NCBI GenBank assembly: GCA_022361315.1
Contig: JAKSBB010000621.1
Location: forward strand, 1-18,441
DNA length: 18,441 nt
Direction of reading: 5' to 3'
Source: Desulfobacterales bacterium
Lineage (GTDB): Bacteria; Desulfobacterota; Desulfobacteria; Desulfobacterales; Desulfobacteraceae
The translations under genes were made by a program, and so were the position numbers. The notes beneath the pieces were generated by a model that was not told the DNA's origin, did not search any database, and saw only the letters and a list, made by a program, of their open reading frames with translations. Positions 7,916 through 15,945 of this stretch are shown here, in pieces (positions within the stretch are counted from its first letter, which is position 1; each line of letters begins with the position of its first letter).

Positions 7916-8092
7916 ACCGGCATCAATACGGATAAGCGCGTCCAGGAGGTTATCCATACCGCACTTGGCGGCCAGGGTGTCCAGCCCGGGTTCCGCAACC
8001 GTTGCCGGTTGCGTAGCTGTTTCGGACACCGCTGTCAGGCCTGCCCTGCAAGCCCTGAAACCAACATTGGTGCTCACACTGTGCTCATCCAT
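7826..8092 (-). CDS. Doubtful small ORF downstream of glyA
   Basis: An 88-codon frame on the minus strand from an ATG at 8092, 27 bp after the glyA stop. Its last 90 bases overlap the 3' end of the oppositely oriented PPOX-fold gene. The non-overlapping part (MDEHSVSTNVGF... LDTLAAKCGMDNLLDALIRI) has codon choice similar to neighbours and no stop. There is no clear Shine-Dalgarno sequence and no family that I recognise. It also contains the hairpin at 7994-8013. It may be a chance frame or a decayed remnant. Confidence 0.2.
   Translation of the reverse strand: MDEHSVSTNVGFRACRAGLTAVSETATQPATVAEPGLDTLAAKCGMDNLLDALIRIDAGSPVHPEFHYILKAIDRDERFDLDPDHDGG
7994..8013. terminator. Hairpin between convergent PPOX-fold gene and glyA (possible terminator)
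   Basis: CGCAACCG and CGGTTGCG form a perfect 8-bp stem with the 4-base loop ttgc, lying between convergent genes. No T-run follows in either direction, so classical intrinsic termination is not shown; it may instead protect 3' ends or be incidental. Confidence 0.35.
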
Positions 8093-8119
8093 GGTTGACC
8101 GCCCGGTGTACACACCGTT

Positions 8120-9376
8120 CTAATTGGTACCTGCAATCGTATCCTGGAAATCCGGAAAAGACCTGGAGAATTCCCGGACTTCCTCCCGGATGGCCGCCAC
8201 CTTGTCCCCATCATTACGGACCGTCAATACCTGGTGGATGTACCCGGCAATACGTGTCATGTCCTCTTCTTTCATTCCTCTGGAGGTCAGGGCCTGGGCA
8301 CCGATACGGATACCGCTGGTGACAAAGGGGCTGCGGGTTTCAAAGGGCACGGTGTTTTTATTCACGGTGATGCCGGCCATGTCCAGAACGGTTTCCGCCT
8401 CTTTACCGGTGATCCCCTGTTCCGTCAGGTCCGCCAGCATCAGGTGATTGTCCGTTCCGCCGGTGGTCAGATGATAGCCCTTTTCGATCAGGGCGGCAGC
8501 CAGTGCTTTGGCGTTGGCCACCACCTGGGCGGCATAAGCCCTGAACCCGTCGGACTGGGCCTCTTTGAATGCGACAGCCTTGGCGGCAATGGTGTGGCAA
8601 AGGGGCCCGCCCTGAATGCCGGGAAATACCCGCAGGTTCAACTTCTGTCCCATCTCCTCGCTGCAGAGTATCAGACCGCCTCGGGGGCCGCGCAGGGTTT
8701 TGTGGGTGGTGGATGTTACAAAATGGGCATGGGGCACCGGATTGTTGTGGAGGCCGGCGGAAACCAGCCCGGCAATGTGTGCCATATCCACCATGAGCAG
8801 GGCATCCACCTCGTCGGCAATTTCCCGGAACAATGCGAAATCAATTTCCCGGGGATAGGCACTGGCCCCGGCAACGATCATTTTAGGCCGGTGTTTCAGG
8901 GCCTGGTCCCGGACCATATCAAAGTCAATGCGCTGGTTGTCCCGGCTCACCCCGTAAAACACGGTATTGTAAAGCAGGCCTGAAAAATTGACGGGAGATC
9001 CGTGGGTGAGGTGCCCCCCGTGGGTCAGGTCCATCCCCAGGATGGTATCACCGGGTTCGATCACGGACATATACACACCCATGTTGGCCTGTGATCCGGA
9101 ATGGGGCTGCACATTGGCATGCTCGGCACCGAAAAGCGCCTTTGCCCGCCGGATGGCCAGGGTCTCGGAAATATCCACGTACTCACATCCGCCGTAGTAC
9201 CGTTTGGAGGGATAGCCCTCCGCATACTTGTTGGTCAGAACGGAGCCTGCCGCCTCCCTGACCCGCGGTGAAACAATATTCTCCGATGCAATCAGTTCCA
9301 GGTTGTCCAGCTGCCGGTTCTGCTCGGCATTAATGGCAGCATAAAGTTCGGGGTCAAACGCTTTGATGTTTTTCAT
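8120..9376 (-). CDS. glyA: Serine hydroxymethyltransferase
   Basis: 418 residues, the usual SHMT length. The PLP enzyme interconverts serine plus tetrahydrofolate and glycine plus 5,10-methylene-tetrahydrofolate in the cytoplasm. Family features are [20 protein letters not shown] near the start, [50 protein letters not shown] and the catalytic [14 protein letters not shown] with K226 forming the internal aldimine. [12 protein letters not shown] and the GGTDNHLML and [11 protein letters not shown] segments complete the match. The frame is open to 9478, but the ATG at 9376 has GGAGGAG just upstream and gives the canonical N-terminus, so the longer form is rejected. The gene stands alone; it supplies one-carbon units and could connect with the corrinoid methyl-transfer module at the window end, though nothing in the sequence shows this. 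Confidence 0.98.
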   Translation of the reverse strand: MKNIKAFDPELYAAINAEQNRQLDNLELIASENIVSPRVREAAGSVLTNKYAEGYPSKRYYGGCEYVDISETLAIRRAKALFGAEHANVQPHSGSQANMGVYMSVIEPGDTILGMDLTHGGHLTHGSPVNFSGLLYNTVFYGVSRDNQRIDFDMVRDQALKHRPKMIVAGASAYPREIDFALFREIADEVDALLMVDMAHIAGLVSAGLHNNPVPHAHFVTSTTHKTLRGPRGGLILCSEEMGQKLNLRVFPGIQGGPLCHTIAAKAVAFKEAQSDGFRAYAAQVVANAKALAAALIEKGYHLTTGGTDNHLMLADLTEQGITGKEAETVLDMAGITVNKNTVPFETRSPFVTSGIRIGAQALTSRGMKEEDMTRIAGYIHQVLTVRNDGDKVAAIREEVREFSRSFPDFQDTIAGTN

Positions 9377-9523
9377 TTGTCTCCTCCGGGGGATGACACG
9401 GCAGGGGTGGCTGCCTATTTCCCAATCAACCCCTTGATTTCTTGGTTTGGTGTGGTAAAGTACTGCCCTTTCCCTCAAAAGGACAAATCAATGAACGCCG
9501 CTCATTTAAAAAATCAGATTTTC

Positions 9524-9553
9524 CGTTTACACCAATTCGATGGAATACGTCAA
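9524..9553 (-). promoter_or_regulatory. Candidate sigma-70 promoter for glyA
   Basis: On the minus strand TTGACG (9553-9548) and TAAACG (9529-9524) are 18 bases apart; the -10 is poor. The AT-rich inverted repeat just upstream could serve as an UP element. The leader to the start at 9376 would be about 140 bases. Confidence 0.28.
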
Positions 9554-9657
9554 TAAATAAATTATTTTTTATTAATTTATGAAACAAACAGACCAAAACC
9601 TTTCAAAAACAAAGAAATTCAGATAACTCCCGACATCATTTCAAGCCCCCGTCTCTT

Positions 9658-9686
9658 TTTACAACCCGCATGAATTCGTGTAGAAT
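9658..9686 (+). promoter_or_regulatory. Candidate sigma-70 promoter for the triple-PAS gene
   Basis: TTTACA (9658-9663), a 17-base spacer and TAGAAT (9681-9686) make a near-consensus promoter. Transcription would start near 9693, 45 bases before the ATG at 9738. Confidence 0.5.
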
Positions 9687-9737
9687 AAATTTCGTCCGAA
9701 GTTTAGGACCCAACCCAATTTAGCCCAGACCACAGCC

Positions 9738-11195
9738 ATGACTGACAAACCCACATATGAAGAATTGGAAACCCGGGTCAGGGAGCTTGAATCAGCCCTG
9801 CAGGGACGACGGACATCCTCATCCGCATTACTCACCGGCATCGTTGAAAGGGGCGTGGTGGGGTTTTACGTCACCACCCCTGACGGCAGATTCGTCTGGG
9901 CCAATCCCGCCTTTGCAAACATTCTGGGCTATAACAGCCCCCAGCAGCTTCTGTCCGGGGTCACCGATATCCAGGCACAATTCTTTATCGATCCCGGAGA
10001 CAGGCGGCACTTCAGAGAAACACTGGAACGGGACGGTATCATTGAAAACTTTGAATGTGAAATCCGGCGGAAAAACGGAGATACGGTCTGGGTATCGGAA
10101 AATGCCTGCTGCCGCCGGGATGAAGACGGAAACATCACGGCCTACGAAGGCATGATTTTCGATATCACTGCCCGCAGGCAGGCCGAACAGAAACAGGAAG
10201 AGGCGGAAGCCTTTCTCGCCCTTCTGATCAACACCCTGCCCATCCCCGTTTTTTACAAGGACAGGGAGGGACGGTATCTCGGTTTCAACCGGGCCTTTGA
10301 AACATTTTTCGGAAAAAACCGGAACGAATTGATCGGCAAAACGGTACAGGATATCAGCCCCAGCGAACTCTCCCATATTTATCGCACCAAGGATGAGGAA
10401 CTGTTTACCACCGGCGGCACCCAGCGGTATGAATCCCAGGTTCAGAACGCAGACGGGCAGATGCGGGACGTCATCTTTGACAAAAGTGCCTACCGGAACA
10501 GAGCGGGGCAGGTGGCCGGCATCATCGGCACGGTGCTGGATATCACGGACCGGATCCGTATGGAAGCGGCCCTGAAAAAGAGTGAAGAGCGATTCCGGGA
10601 GATGGCGGAACTGTTACCGGGTGCCGTCCTGGAAAGCGATGACAGACTCAATATCACCTATGCCAACCGGATGGGCATGAAGTTATTCGGTATTGACGAC
10701 AAGGACATTGCCGCCGGCATCAACGGTCTGGACTGGATTTGCCCGGAACACAGGGGGAAAGCCGCCCGCCGCATCGCCGTCCGGAAATACGGCAAACCCA
10801 TCCCCCCCACGGAATACCGGATGCACACCCGTAACGGCGAGGATCTCTGGGTTCAGCTCAACGCCTCCCCCATTGTCAAAGACGGCAAAGCAACGGGCTT
10901 CAGAATCGTCCTGACTGACATCAGCGAACGGAAAAAAATAGAAGGTGAAAGGGAAACTCTGATCACCGAACTGAAAGCGGCGCTTGCGGAAATAAAAACC
11001 CTGCGGGGCATTGTCCCCATCTGTTCAAAATGCAAAAAGATCAGAGACGACAAGGGCTATTGGAATATTCTGGAAAACTTTATCCAGGAACACTCCGAAG
11101 CCTCTTTCAGCCACAGCATATGTCCGGACTGTTCCGATAAACTTTACGGCCACGAGGAGTGGTACCGGAATATGAAGAAGAATTCCGGGGAATAA
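9738..11195 (+). CDS. Triple-PAS signalling protein with C-terminal CxxC...CxxC module
   Basis: 485 residues, cytoplasmic. It opens with the coiled-coil start MTDKPTYEELETRVRELE common in sulfate-reducer PAS proteins, which supports the ATG although no Shine-Dalgarno sequence is seen. Three PAS/PAC units follow: about 32-150 (VVGFYVTTPDGRFVWANPA... GMIFDITARR), 155-275 (LPIPVFYKDREGRYLGFNRA... GTVLDITDR) and 288-410 (ITYANRMGMKLFG... IVLTDISERKKIE). A short coiled coil leads into a terminal module, GIVPICSKCKKIRDDKGYW, with cysteine pairs C429/C432 and C462/C465, suited to bind a metal such as zinc. No histidine-kinase, GGDEF, EAL or HTH domain is present. The same cysteine module ends many PAS and receiver proteins in this group; its role is unknown to me. 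The gene is divergent from glyA. Confidence 0.88.
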   Translation: MTDKPTYEELETRVRELESALQGRRTSSSALLTGIVERGVVGFYVTTPDGRFVWANPAFANILGYNSPQQLLSGVTDIQAQFFIDPGDRRHFRETLERDGIIENFECEIRRKNGDTVWVSENACCRRDEDGNITAYEGMIFDITARRQAEQKQEEAEAFLALLINTLPIPVFYKDREGRYLGFNRAFETFFGKNRNELIGKTVQDISPSELSHIYRTKDEELFTTGGTQRYESQVQNADGQMRDVIFDKSAYRNRAGQVAGIIGTVLDITDRIRMEAALKKSEERFREMAELLPGAVLESDDRLNITYANRMGMKLFGIDDKDIAAGINGLDWICPEHRGKAARRIAVRKYGKPIPPTEYRMHTRNGEDLWVQLNASPIVKDGKATGFRIVLTDISERKKIEGERETLITELKAALAEIKTLRGIVPICSKCKKIRDDKGYWNILENFIQEHSEASFSHSICPDCSDKLYGHEEWYRNMKKNSGE

Positions 11196-11275
11196 AGGGC
11201 TCCGGAGACGGCAACCGGCCGAACACAGCGGAAAAAATATAGTCAGGGGCGCCTGCTCCATACCCGCTATCCGAA

Positions 11276-11303
11276 TTGACAAACATCAAATTCCTGCTAT
11301 AGT
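11276..11303 (+). promoter_or_regulatory. Candidate sigma-70 promoter for the binding protein 11429-12118
   Basis: TTGACA (11276-11281), a 16-base spacer and TATAGT (11298-11303) give a strong match. The leader would be about 120 bases; its ends can pair through TACCACA (11310-11316) and TGTGGTA (11390-11396), a long-range 7-bp pairing of unknown meaning. Confidence 0.5.
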
Positions 11304-11428
11304 GAAGGGTACCACACCGTCATACCGCAACATAGAACCATTTTAATTTTTCGCCGGGATTTTCGCTGAGTTCCCAATTCCTTTTTGTCTGTGGTATGCC
11401 CACCCCCAACCTTTAAAGGAGGACATTT

Positions 11429-12118
11429 ATGCGTCACTTCCGTTGTCTTGCCGTATTGACTTTGCTGACCCTGCTTGTGACCGGACCGGTTGCGGCAGAG
11501 ACCTGGAAACTCACCTCATTGAACTGGCAGCCTTATTCAGGGGCAGAAATGGCCAGTCAGGGCAACAGCATCCAGAAGCTGCGAATGCTTCTGGAGGAAG
11601 CGGGGATTACCCTCGTGGTTGAATTCTACCCCTGGAAACGGGCCCAATACCTGGCCGGTAAGCCCGATTACGTGGGATATTTTCCGGCCTGGCCCGAAGA
11701 GGTGACCGAAGGATTTATCGCCTCCCCGCCTGTGGACTGGTCGGTCCTCGGGTATGTGGTTCGGGACGACACCGATGTCAAATTTGATACGGTGGAAGAC
11801 CTGTTTGAAAACTATAAGGTCGGCATCGTCTCCACCTATGTGTATCCGGAAAAGGTGCAGGCCGCCATGAAAGCCTTTCCCAAACATGTGGACAAAAACT
11901 CGGATGAGGTGTCCCTGCTCAAAAAACTTTCCGGCGGCAGGTTTCAGGTGGCCATGACCGATCCCAATGTGACCATGTACCTGGCGGGCAAGGAGGGGAT
12001 TTCCAACGTCAAACCCCTGAAACAAATATTGGAAGACAAACCCCTGGTGATCTCATTCAGAAAAGGGGCGGACAATCAGAAACGGATTGATCTGTTAAAA
12101 AAACTGATTAAAAAATAA
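11429..12118 (+). CDS. Family-3-like periplasmic solute-binding protein
   Basis: 229 residues with a clear Sec signal peptide (MRHFRCLAVLTLLTLLVTG, cleavage probably after VAA at about 24) and a strong AAAGGAGG ribosome site. The mature protein resembles small SBP_bac_3 (amino-acid-type) binding proteins: LTSLNWQPYSG, a helix with IQKLRMLLEEAGITL, the motif FYPWKRAQYLAG, YVGYFPAWPEE, then GIVSTYVYPEKV in the second lobe and a C-terminal lysine-rich helix. The ligand cannot be named. The gene is alone on its strand with its own promoter, and no permease is close. It meets the hybrid kinase gene 12122-14797 tail to tail with only 3 bases between the stops; functional pairing with that kinase is possible but unproved, since its N-terminus has little periplasmic surface. 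Confidence 0.87.
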   Translation: MRHFRCLAVLTLLTLLVTGPVAAETWKLTSLNWQPYSGAEMASQGNSIQKLRMLLEEAGITLVVEFYPWKRAQYLAGKPDYVGYFPAWPEEVTEGFIASPPVDWSVLGYVVRDDTDVKFDTVEDLFENYKVGIVSTYVYPEKVQAAMKAFPKHVDKNSDEVSLLKKLSGGRFQVAMTDPNVTMYLAGKEGISNVKPLKQILEDKPLVISFRKGADNQKRIDLLKKLIKK

Positions 12119-12121
12119 ATT

Positions 12122-14797
12122 TTACTTCCGTGGGGCCGAAGCGGCAGGCCCGGAAGGGATGAACACCTCCACGTAGGTTTTCAGGCGGCCGAATTCATTT
12201 TTAAGGGTATTAAACAAGGCCCTGCCGTTTTCCAAAGCCCCTTCCCTTCCCGCTTCTTCCAGCGCCCGTGCCGCCAGGGACAGGGGGGCAGCGGTGAGAT
12301 TGGCGGCCCCGCCCTTGATGGCGTGGGCCTCCTGCTCAATACGCCTGGAATCCCCTTCACTCAGCGCCTTTTCAATCCTGGCCAGCTGTACCTGCACCGA
12401 GGAAAAAAAATCGGAGATGACCTCCGCCAGGAACTCCTTATCATTGTCAAATTCAGCCAGGGCAACCTCCCAGGCCAAGGGCAGCACAGGGGTCTCAGGG
12501 ACTTTTGAGGTGTTCTCTGTTTCAGACACAGCGGGTGAGACTGTAGCAGGGGATTTATTCTCCCCGGACCACTTGGCCACCATCTCTAATAGAGCGGCCC
12601 GTTTAAGGGGCTTTGACATATAATCATCCATGCCTGCAGCCAGGCAGGTCTCCCTGTGCCCCTTAATGGCATGGGCGGTCATGGCGATAATGGGTACCCT
12701 GGCGGTGCCATGTTCAGAAGTGTCTCCGTTTTTCACAAGACCGGCCTCATGATCCCTAATCTGCCTGGTGGCCTGGTATCCGTCCAGCTCAGGCATCTGG
12801 ATATCCATGAGGATCAAATCAAAATCCGATCGTTTATACAAAAATACGGCGGTGCGTCCGTTGTCGGCCAGGGTCACATTATACCCGGCTTTCATCAGGT
12901 ATTGCATGGTGACTTTCTGATTGGTGGGATAATCTTCAGCCAGCAAAATCCGGACACCCTGATTTTTCAATTCAGGTGGGGATGGCTTGATGGTAATGGT
13001 TTCAGGCTGGTGTTCTCCCCCTGCGGCAGAGGCAATGGCCATGGCCAGTTCCGACTTTGTCACCGGTTTTGACAAATAGCAGACCATTCTGCCGATGGGC
13101 TGAATATCTCCCGTGTCCTGCATGCCCATGGCAGCCATCAGGATGGTGGGCAGACGGGTAAAGCCCCCCCGGTTATTCCCATCAGAGGCCAGCCCGATGT
13201 CCTCGATCAGCAGATCAACCGGTGTGCCCCGGGAGGCATTCGCTTCCAGAATATCCATTGCCGCCTCTCCGGAATCTGCCATGAGGGGGAGGCAGCCGAA
13301 GGAGACCAGATAGTGTTCCAATACATTCCGGGCCGTCTGGTTTGCATGTGCCACAAGAATGTTGAGGCCACGGATGTCCGCATCCCGATTACCGGCGGCT
13401 TCCGGAGTATAGCGATCTTCAGATCCCCCATGCTGTTTTTCAAACCGGAGGTCAAAATAAAACTCCGTCCCCTTTCCCTGCTCACTGTCAAGGCCGATGG
13501 TCCCGCCCATGAGGACCACAAGCTGTTTTGAAATCGTGGTACCCAGACCGGTTCCCCCGTATTGCCGGGTGGTGGAACCGTCGGCCTGGCTGAAACTCTC
13601 AAATATGGTGCCTTGCTTGTCCCTGGAAATCCCGATACCGGTATCTTTTACCTTGAACCGAAGATGGGCATGGGTTTCGTTTTGCCGGACAAGTTCACAG
13701 GAAACCAGGATCTCTCCCCTGCTGGTAAATTTAGCGGCGTTGGAAACAAGATTGACGATCACCTGACGCAGCCTGGCCGGATCGCCGATCAGTTGCTCCG
13801 GCACATCCGGCGGCATAAAGGCGATAAATTCAATGGGTTTGGCCCGGACACCCACGGCCATGGATGCACAGGTCTGGTCAAAGAGCGCTCTTAAATCAAA
13901 TGGTACCGACTCAAGTATTAGCTTGCCCGCCTCTATTTTTGAGAAATCAAGAATACCGTTGATAATGCCCATCAATTGATCCGCCTCCATATCAATGGTG
14001 CGGATAATGTTGTTCAGGTCATGGTCAAGGGGTTTGTCCATGGCCAGTTCGGCCATACCCATGATCCCGTTGATGGGTGTACGGATCTCATGGCTCATGT
14101 TTGTCAGGAACTCCATCTTCGCCTGGGCACCGGCCTCAGCCTGACGCCGGGCCCTTTCAAGTTCCTTTTCCACCTGGCGTCGTTCTTCCAGTTCAAGCTT
14201 CAGGGTATCCATGGCCTGCCTGAAAATGGAAAAAGAACTCAGGGAAACCAATGACACCAGCACCATGACCACCAGGGTATCCATGAAGTAATCCATCTGG
14301 TCCACAAATGGAATTTCCGTGGTTGTATACAGGGTGTAATTAAAAATTAAAAAAATCAGGATATTGATCAGTGAATAGGCCACCATGGGCCGCCGGTTCC
14401 TCAGGAGCATCACCGGCATGGCCGCCTGAATCCCCACGATAAAGACCACGGTATCCAGTTTCACCAGAACCGATTCCGTGTTTTCACCGAACAGGATGAC
14501 CCAGGTGATGGAAAATGAAGTGATGAACACCGTATGAACGCAGGCTTCATACCTGCCGCGCACCAATAAAAACAACGCGGCACAAAGGATACCCAGGCCA
14601 ACGGTCTGGGAATAGATGATCAGGTTGGTCAATCCGGACCACCAGGCGGTATAGCAGAGGCTGAACACCAGTATCCCCATCCCGCACAAAATAATCATCA
14701 ATACAAACTTGGCCTTGAGCAGCAACTCATGTTTCCCCGGATCATAGTTCATCAGGAGTTTTGAGATCATTTCATTCATACCGATGCGCATCTCCAC
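12122..14797 (-). CDS. Hybrid sensor histidine kinase (6 TM-HisKA-HATPase-degenerate REC-REC-HPt)
   Basis: 891 residues. Six hydrophobic segments lie between about residues 28 and 195 with short loops, then a coiled coil. HisKA has NMSHEIRTPINGIMGMAELA with H236; HATPase has NLVSNAAKFTS, VKDTGIGI and GGTGLGTTISKQLV. A first receiver-like domain (about 470-585) has HAN where the acidic pair should be and lacks the usual MP after its aspartate, so it is probably inactive. The second receiver is complete (LLAEDYPTNQ, D665 in LILMDIQMPELDGY, YMSKPL). The C-terminal HPt has AHAIKGGAANL with H825. The layout fits a His-Asp-His relay to an unlinked regulator. The start is uncertain: GTG at 14797 is the longest, ATG at 14791 or 14779 is possible, and no good Shine-Dalgarno sequence is seen. 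Confidence 0.92.
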   Translation of the reverse strand: MEMRIGMNEMISKLLMNYDPGKHELLLKAKFVLMIILCGMGILVFSLCYTAWWSGLTNLIIYSQTVGLGILCAALFLLVRGRYEACVHTVFITSFSITWVILFGENTESVLVKLDTVVFIVGIQAAMPVMLLRNRRPMVAYSLINILIFLIFNYTLYTTTEIPFVDQMDYFMDTLVVMVLVSLVSLSSFSIFRQAMDTLKLELEERRQVEKELERARRQAEAGAQAKMEFLTNMSHEIRTPINGIMGMAELAMDKPLDHDLNNIIRTIDMEADQLMGIINGILDFSKIEAGKLILESVPFDLRALFDQTCASMAVGVRAKPIEFIAFMPPDVPEQLIGDPARLRQVIVNLVSNAAKFTSRGEILVSCELVRQNETHAHLRFKVKDTGIGISRDKQGTIFESFSQADGSTTRQYGGTGLGTTISKQLVVLMGGTIGLDSEQGKGTEFYFDLRFEKQHGGSEDRYTPEAAGNRDADIRGLNILVAHANQTARNVLEHYLVSFGCLPLMADSGEAAMDILEANASRGTPVDLLIEDIGLASDGNNRGGFTRLPTILMAAMGMQDTGDIQPIGRMVCYLSKPVTKSELAMAIASAAGGEHQPETITIKPSPPELKNQGVRILLAEDYPTNQKVTMQYLMKAGYNVTLADNGRTAVFLYKRSDFDLILMDIQMPELDGYQATRQIRDHEAGLVKNGDTSEHGTARVPIIAMTAHAIKGHRETCLAAGMDDYMSKPLKRAALLEMVAKWSGENKSPATVSPAVSETENTSKVPETPVLPLAWEVALAEFDNDKEFLAEVISDFFSSVQVQLARIEKALSEGDSRRIEQEAHAIKGGAANLTAAPLSLAARALEEAGREGALENGRALFNTLKNEFGRLKTYVEVFIPSGPAASAPRK

Positions 14798-14820
14798 GTA
14801 GGATGGTTTCGAATGGGGAC

Positions 14821-14849
14821 ATGTTACAGCCTGCCTGCGCTGAGTTCAA
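14821..14849 (-). promoter_or_regulatory. Candidate sigma-70 promoter for the 12122-14797 kinase
   Basis: On the minus strand TTGAAC (14849-14844), a 17-base spacer and TAACAT (14826-14821). Transcription would begin near 14814, only about 17 bases before the GTG or 35 before the ATG at 14779. The 14-bp tandem repeat lies one base upstream of the -35 box. Confidence 0.45.
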
Positions 14850-14850
14850 T

Positions 14851-14878
14851 GGTAAATTCTTTGGGGTAAATTCTTTGG
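14851..14878. repeat. Perfect 14-bp tandem repeat, candidate activator or operator site
   Basis: GGTAAATTCTTTGG occurs twice head to tail (14851-14864 and 14865-14878) with no mismatch. It sits between the divergent genes 12122-14797 and 14989-15921, abutting the -35 box of the former. It could be paired protein sites or a recent duplication. Confidence 0.75.
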
Positions 14879-14920
14879 TTTCTGCGGTGTGCAATTCTTG
14901 TGGTGTCCCGGGGATCAGGG

Positions 14921-14949
14921 TTGACGGATGGCCCGCATAGTTTTATGAA
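14921..14949 (+). promoter_or_regulatory. Candidate sigma-70 promoter for the gene 14989-15921
   Basis: TTGACG (14921-14926), a 17-base spacer and TATGAA (14944-14949). Transcription would start near 14956, about 33 bases before the ATG, with AAGGGG as ribosome site. Confidence 0.45.
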
Positions 14950-14988
14950 TGGAAGGATGCCGTGGGAAATCTATGAACAAAGGGGCGC

Positions 14989-15921
14989 ATGAACCAGGAA
15001 GACAAAAAAGAAGATACCACCAAACGACTCATCTCAGGTACCCAGATGTCACGGCAGGATATTATCGATGCCGTCACAGACCCCAACACCGTGGTACTTG
15101 AGAATAAGGCCAGTAAAAACATTGTCATCCCGAACAGTTCGTCCATTAAGGCGGATACGGATAAACTGGCCAGGGATATGGATGTGCCCCCCGGTACCCT
15201 CATGCACATTGTCCTCCGGGTATTCTGTGAAGAAAAAAACGCCTCTGCCACCAACGCAAAGGTGCTGGTGATGCGGATCAGAAACCTGAGTGATGAGCAA
15301 CTCAAGGTGGTCAGGGTTCTGTGCATAAAAAAAGACTTCACCGCCACCAGCATTCTCAAGGCCATTCAGTCCATCAAACGATTTGACGGTTCCGCCCTGC
15401 TGGCACTCCGTGCCTTCATTGATTTGCACGGTATTGGCCCCGGCCCCCTCAACCAGTACTTCAACACCACCCTGCCCCAGAGTAAACCCACTGAAGTGGG
15501 AAGGGAAGCCTATGAGAACGAAGTCCGGGAAAAGATGATGCGACCGGACCAGACCAATGCCTTTTATACCATCTGCAACCAGGTCAAAGGCCTGACCACC
15601 TCGGATGCCATATCTGTGCTCCGCAGCGTCAGACAATTGAAGCCCCAGCATGCCATCATGATGAGCACCCTGTTAAAACCCAACGCAGTGATCGGCGAGA
15701 GTGCCGTTACGAACGCCAACATTACCCCCCTGGTGAAACGGTGGCTGCGGCTGCCGGAAATGAAAAACGACAGCGGGTTCCGCCGGCTCACCAAACGGCT
15801 TTCCAGAAAAACAAAAAAGCAGCCGGACTTCCTTTTTATCATCCAGTCCTACAGAGAGGCGATCCTGCTTGAACGTTCAGGCGGGAGGATCGGTGCCATC
15901 CTCCGTCGGATTTTCGGATGA
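14989..15921 (+). CDS. Protein of unknown function
   Basis: 310 residues, with no signal peptide or membrane segment. I do not recognise a family. It starts with a very polar, charged tail (MNQEDKKEDTTKRLISG), then appears mostly helical, with LSDEQLKVVRVLCIKKDFT, a helix containing SALLALRAFIDLHGIGPGPL, and repeated SILKAIQSIKRF and ISVLRSVRQLKP segments that look like related helices. The C-terminal 60 residues are strongly basic (RRLTKRLSRKTKKQ, ending GRIGAILRRIFG), which could suit binding to nucleic acid or membrane surface. The ATG follows AAGGGG by 4 bases and a promoter-like sequence precedes it. It lies between the divergent kinase and the sigma-54 regulator; no operon partner is evident. 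Codon use looks like the neighbours, so it is very likely a real gene. Confidence 0.8.
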   Translation: MNQEDKKEDTTKRLISGTQMSRQDIIDAVTDPNTVVLENKASKNIVIPNSSSIKADTDKLARDMDVPPGTLMHIVLRVFCEEKNASATNAKVLVMRIRNLSDEQLKVVRVLCIKKDFTATSILKAIQSIKRFDGSALLALRAFIDLHGIGPGPLNQYFNTTLPQSKPTEVGREAYENEVREKMMRPDQTNAFYTICNQVKGLTTSDAISVLRSVRQLKPQHAIMMSTLLKPNAVIGESAVTNANITPLVKRWLRLPEMKNDSGFRRLTKRLSRKTKKQPDFLFIIQSYREAILLERSGGRIGAILRRIFG

Positions 15922-15945
15922 TATCTGAATTATTTACCAGCAAAC

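Larger units (their letters stand above)
9377..9737. other. Intergenic region between divergent glyA and the triple-PAS gene
   Basis: 361 bases without a credible gene. The side next to the PAS gene is AT-rich. It holds a candidate promoter for each direction and an 8-bp AT-only inverted repeat (ATAAATTA at 9557-9564, TAATTTAT at 9573-9580, 8-base loop). I saw no fold resembling a glycine, THF or SAM riboswitch in the glyA leader. Confidence 0.7.

Noticed and set aside
8234..8983. 249-codon frame antisense to glyA
   Set aside because: It lies wholly opposite conserved SHMT sequence, and its glycine- and histidine-rich composition is that of a shadow frame.
9377..9480. Possible glycine or THF riboswitch in the glyA leader
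   Set aside because: No paired helices or core sequence of either class could be recognised.
9828..10376. 182-codon frame antisense to the first two PAS domains
   Set aside because: It lies opposite conserved PAS sequence, and no independent start signal is visible.
15049..15651. 200-codon minus-strand frame opposite the unknown gene 14989-15921
   Set aside because: The plus frame has a promoter, ribosome site and full-length coverage; the minus frame has none of these.
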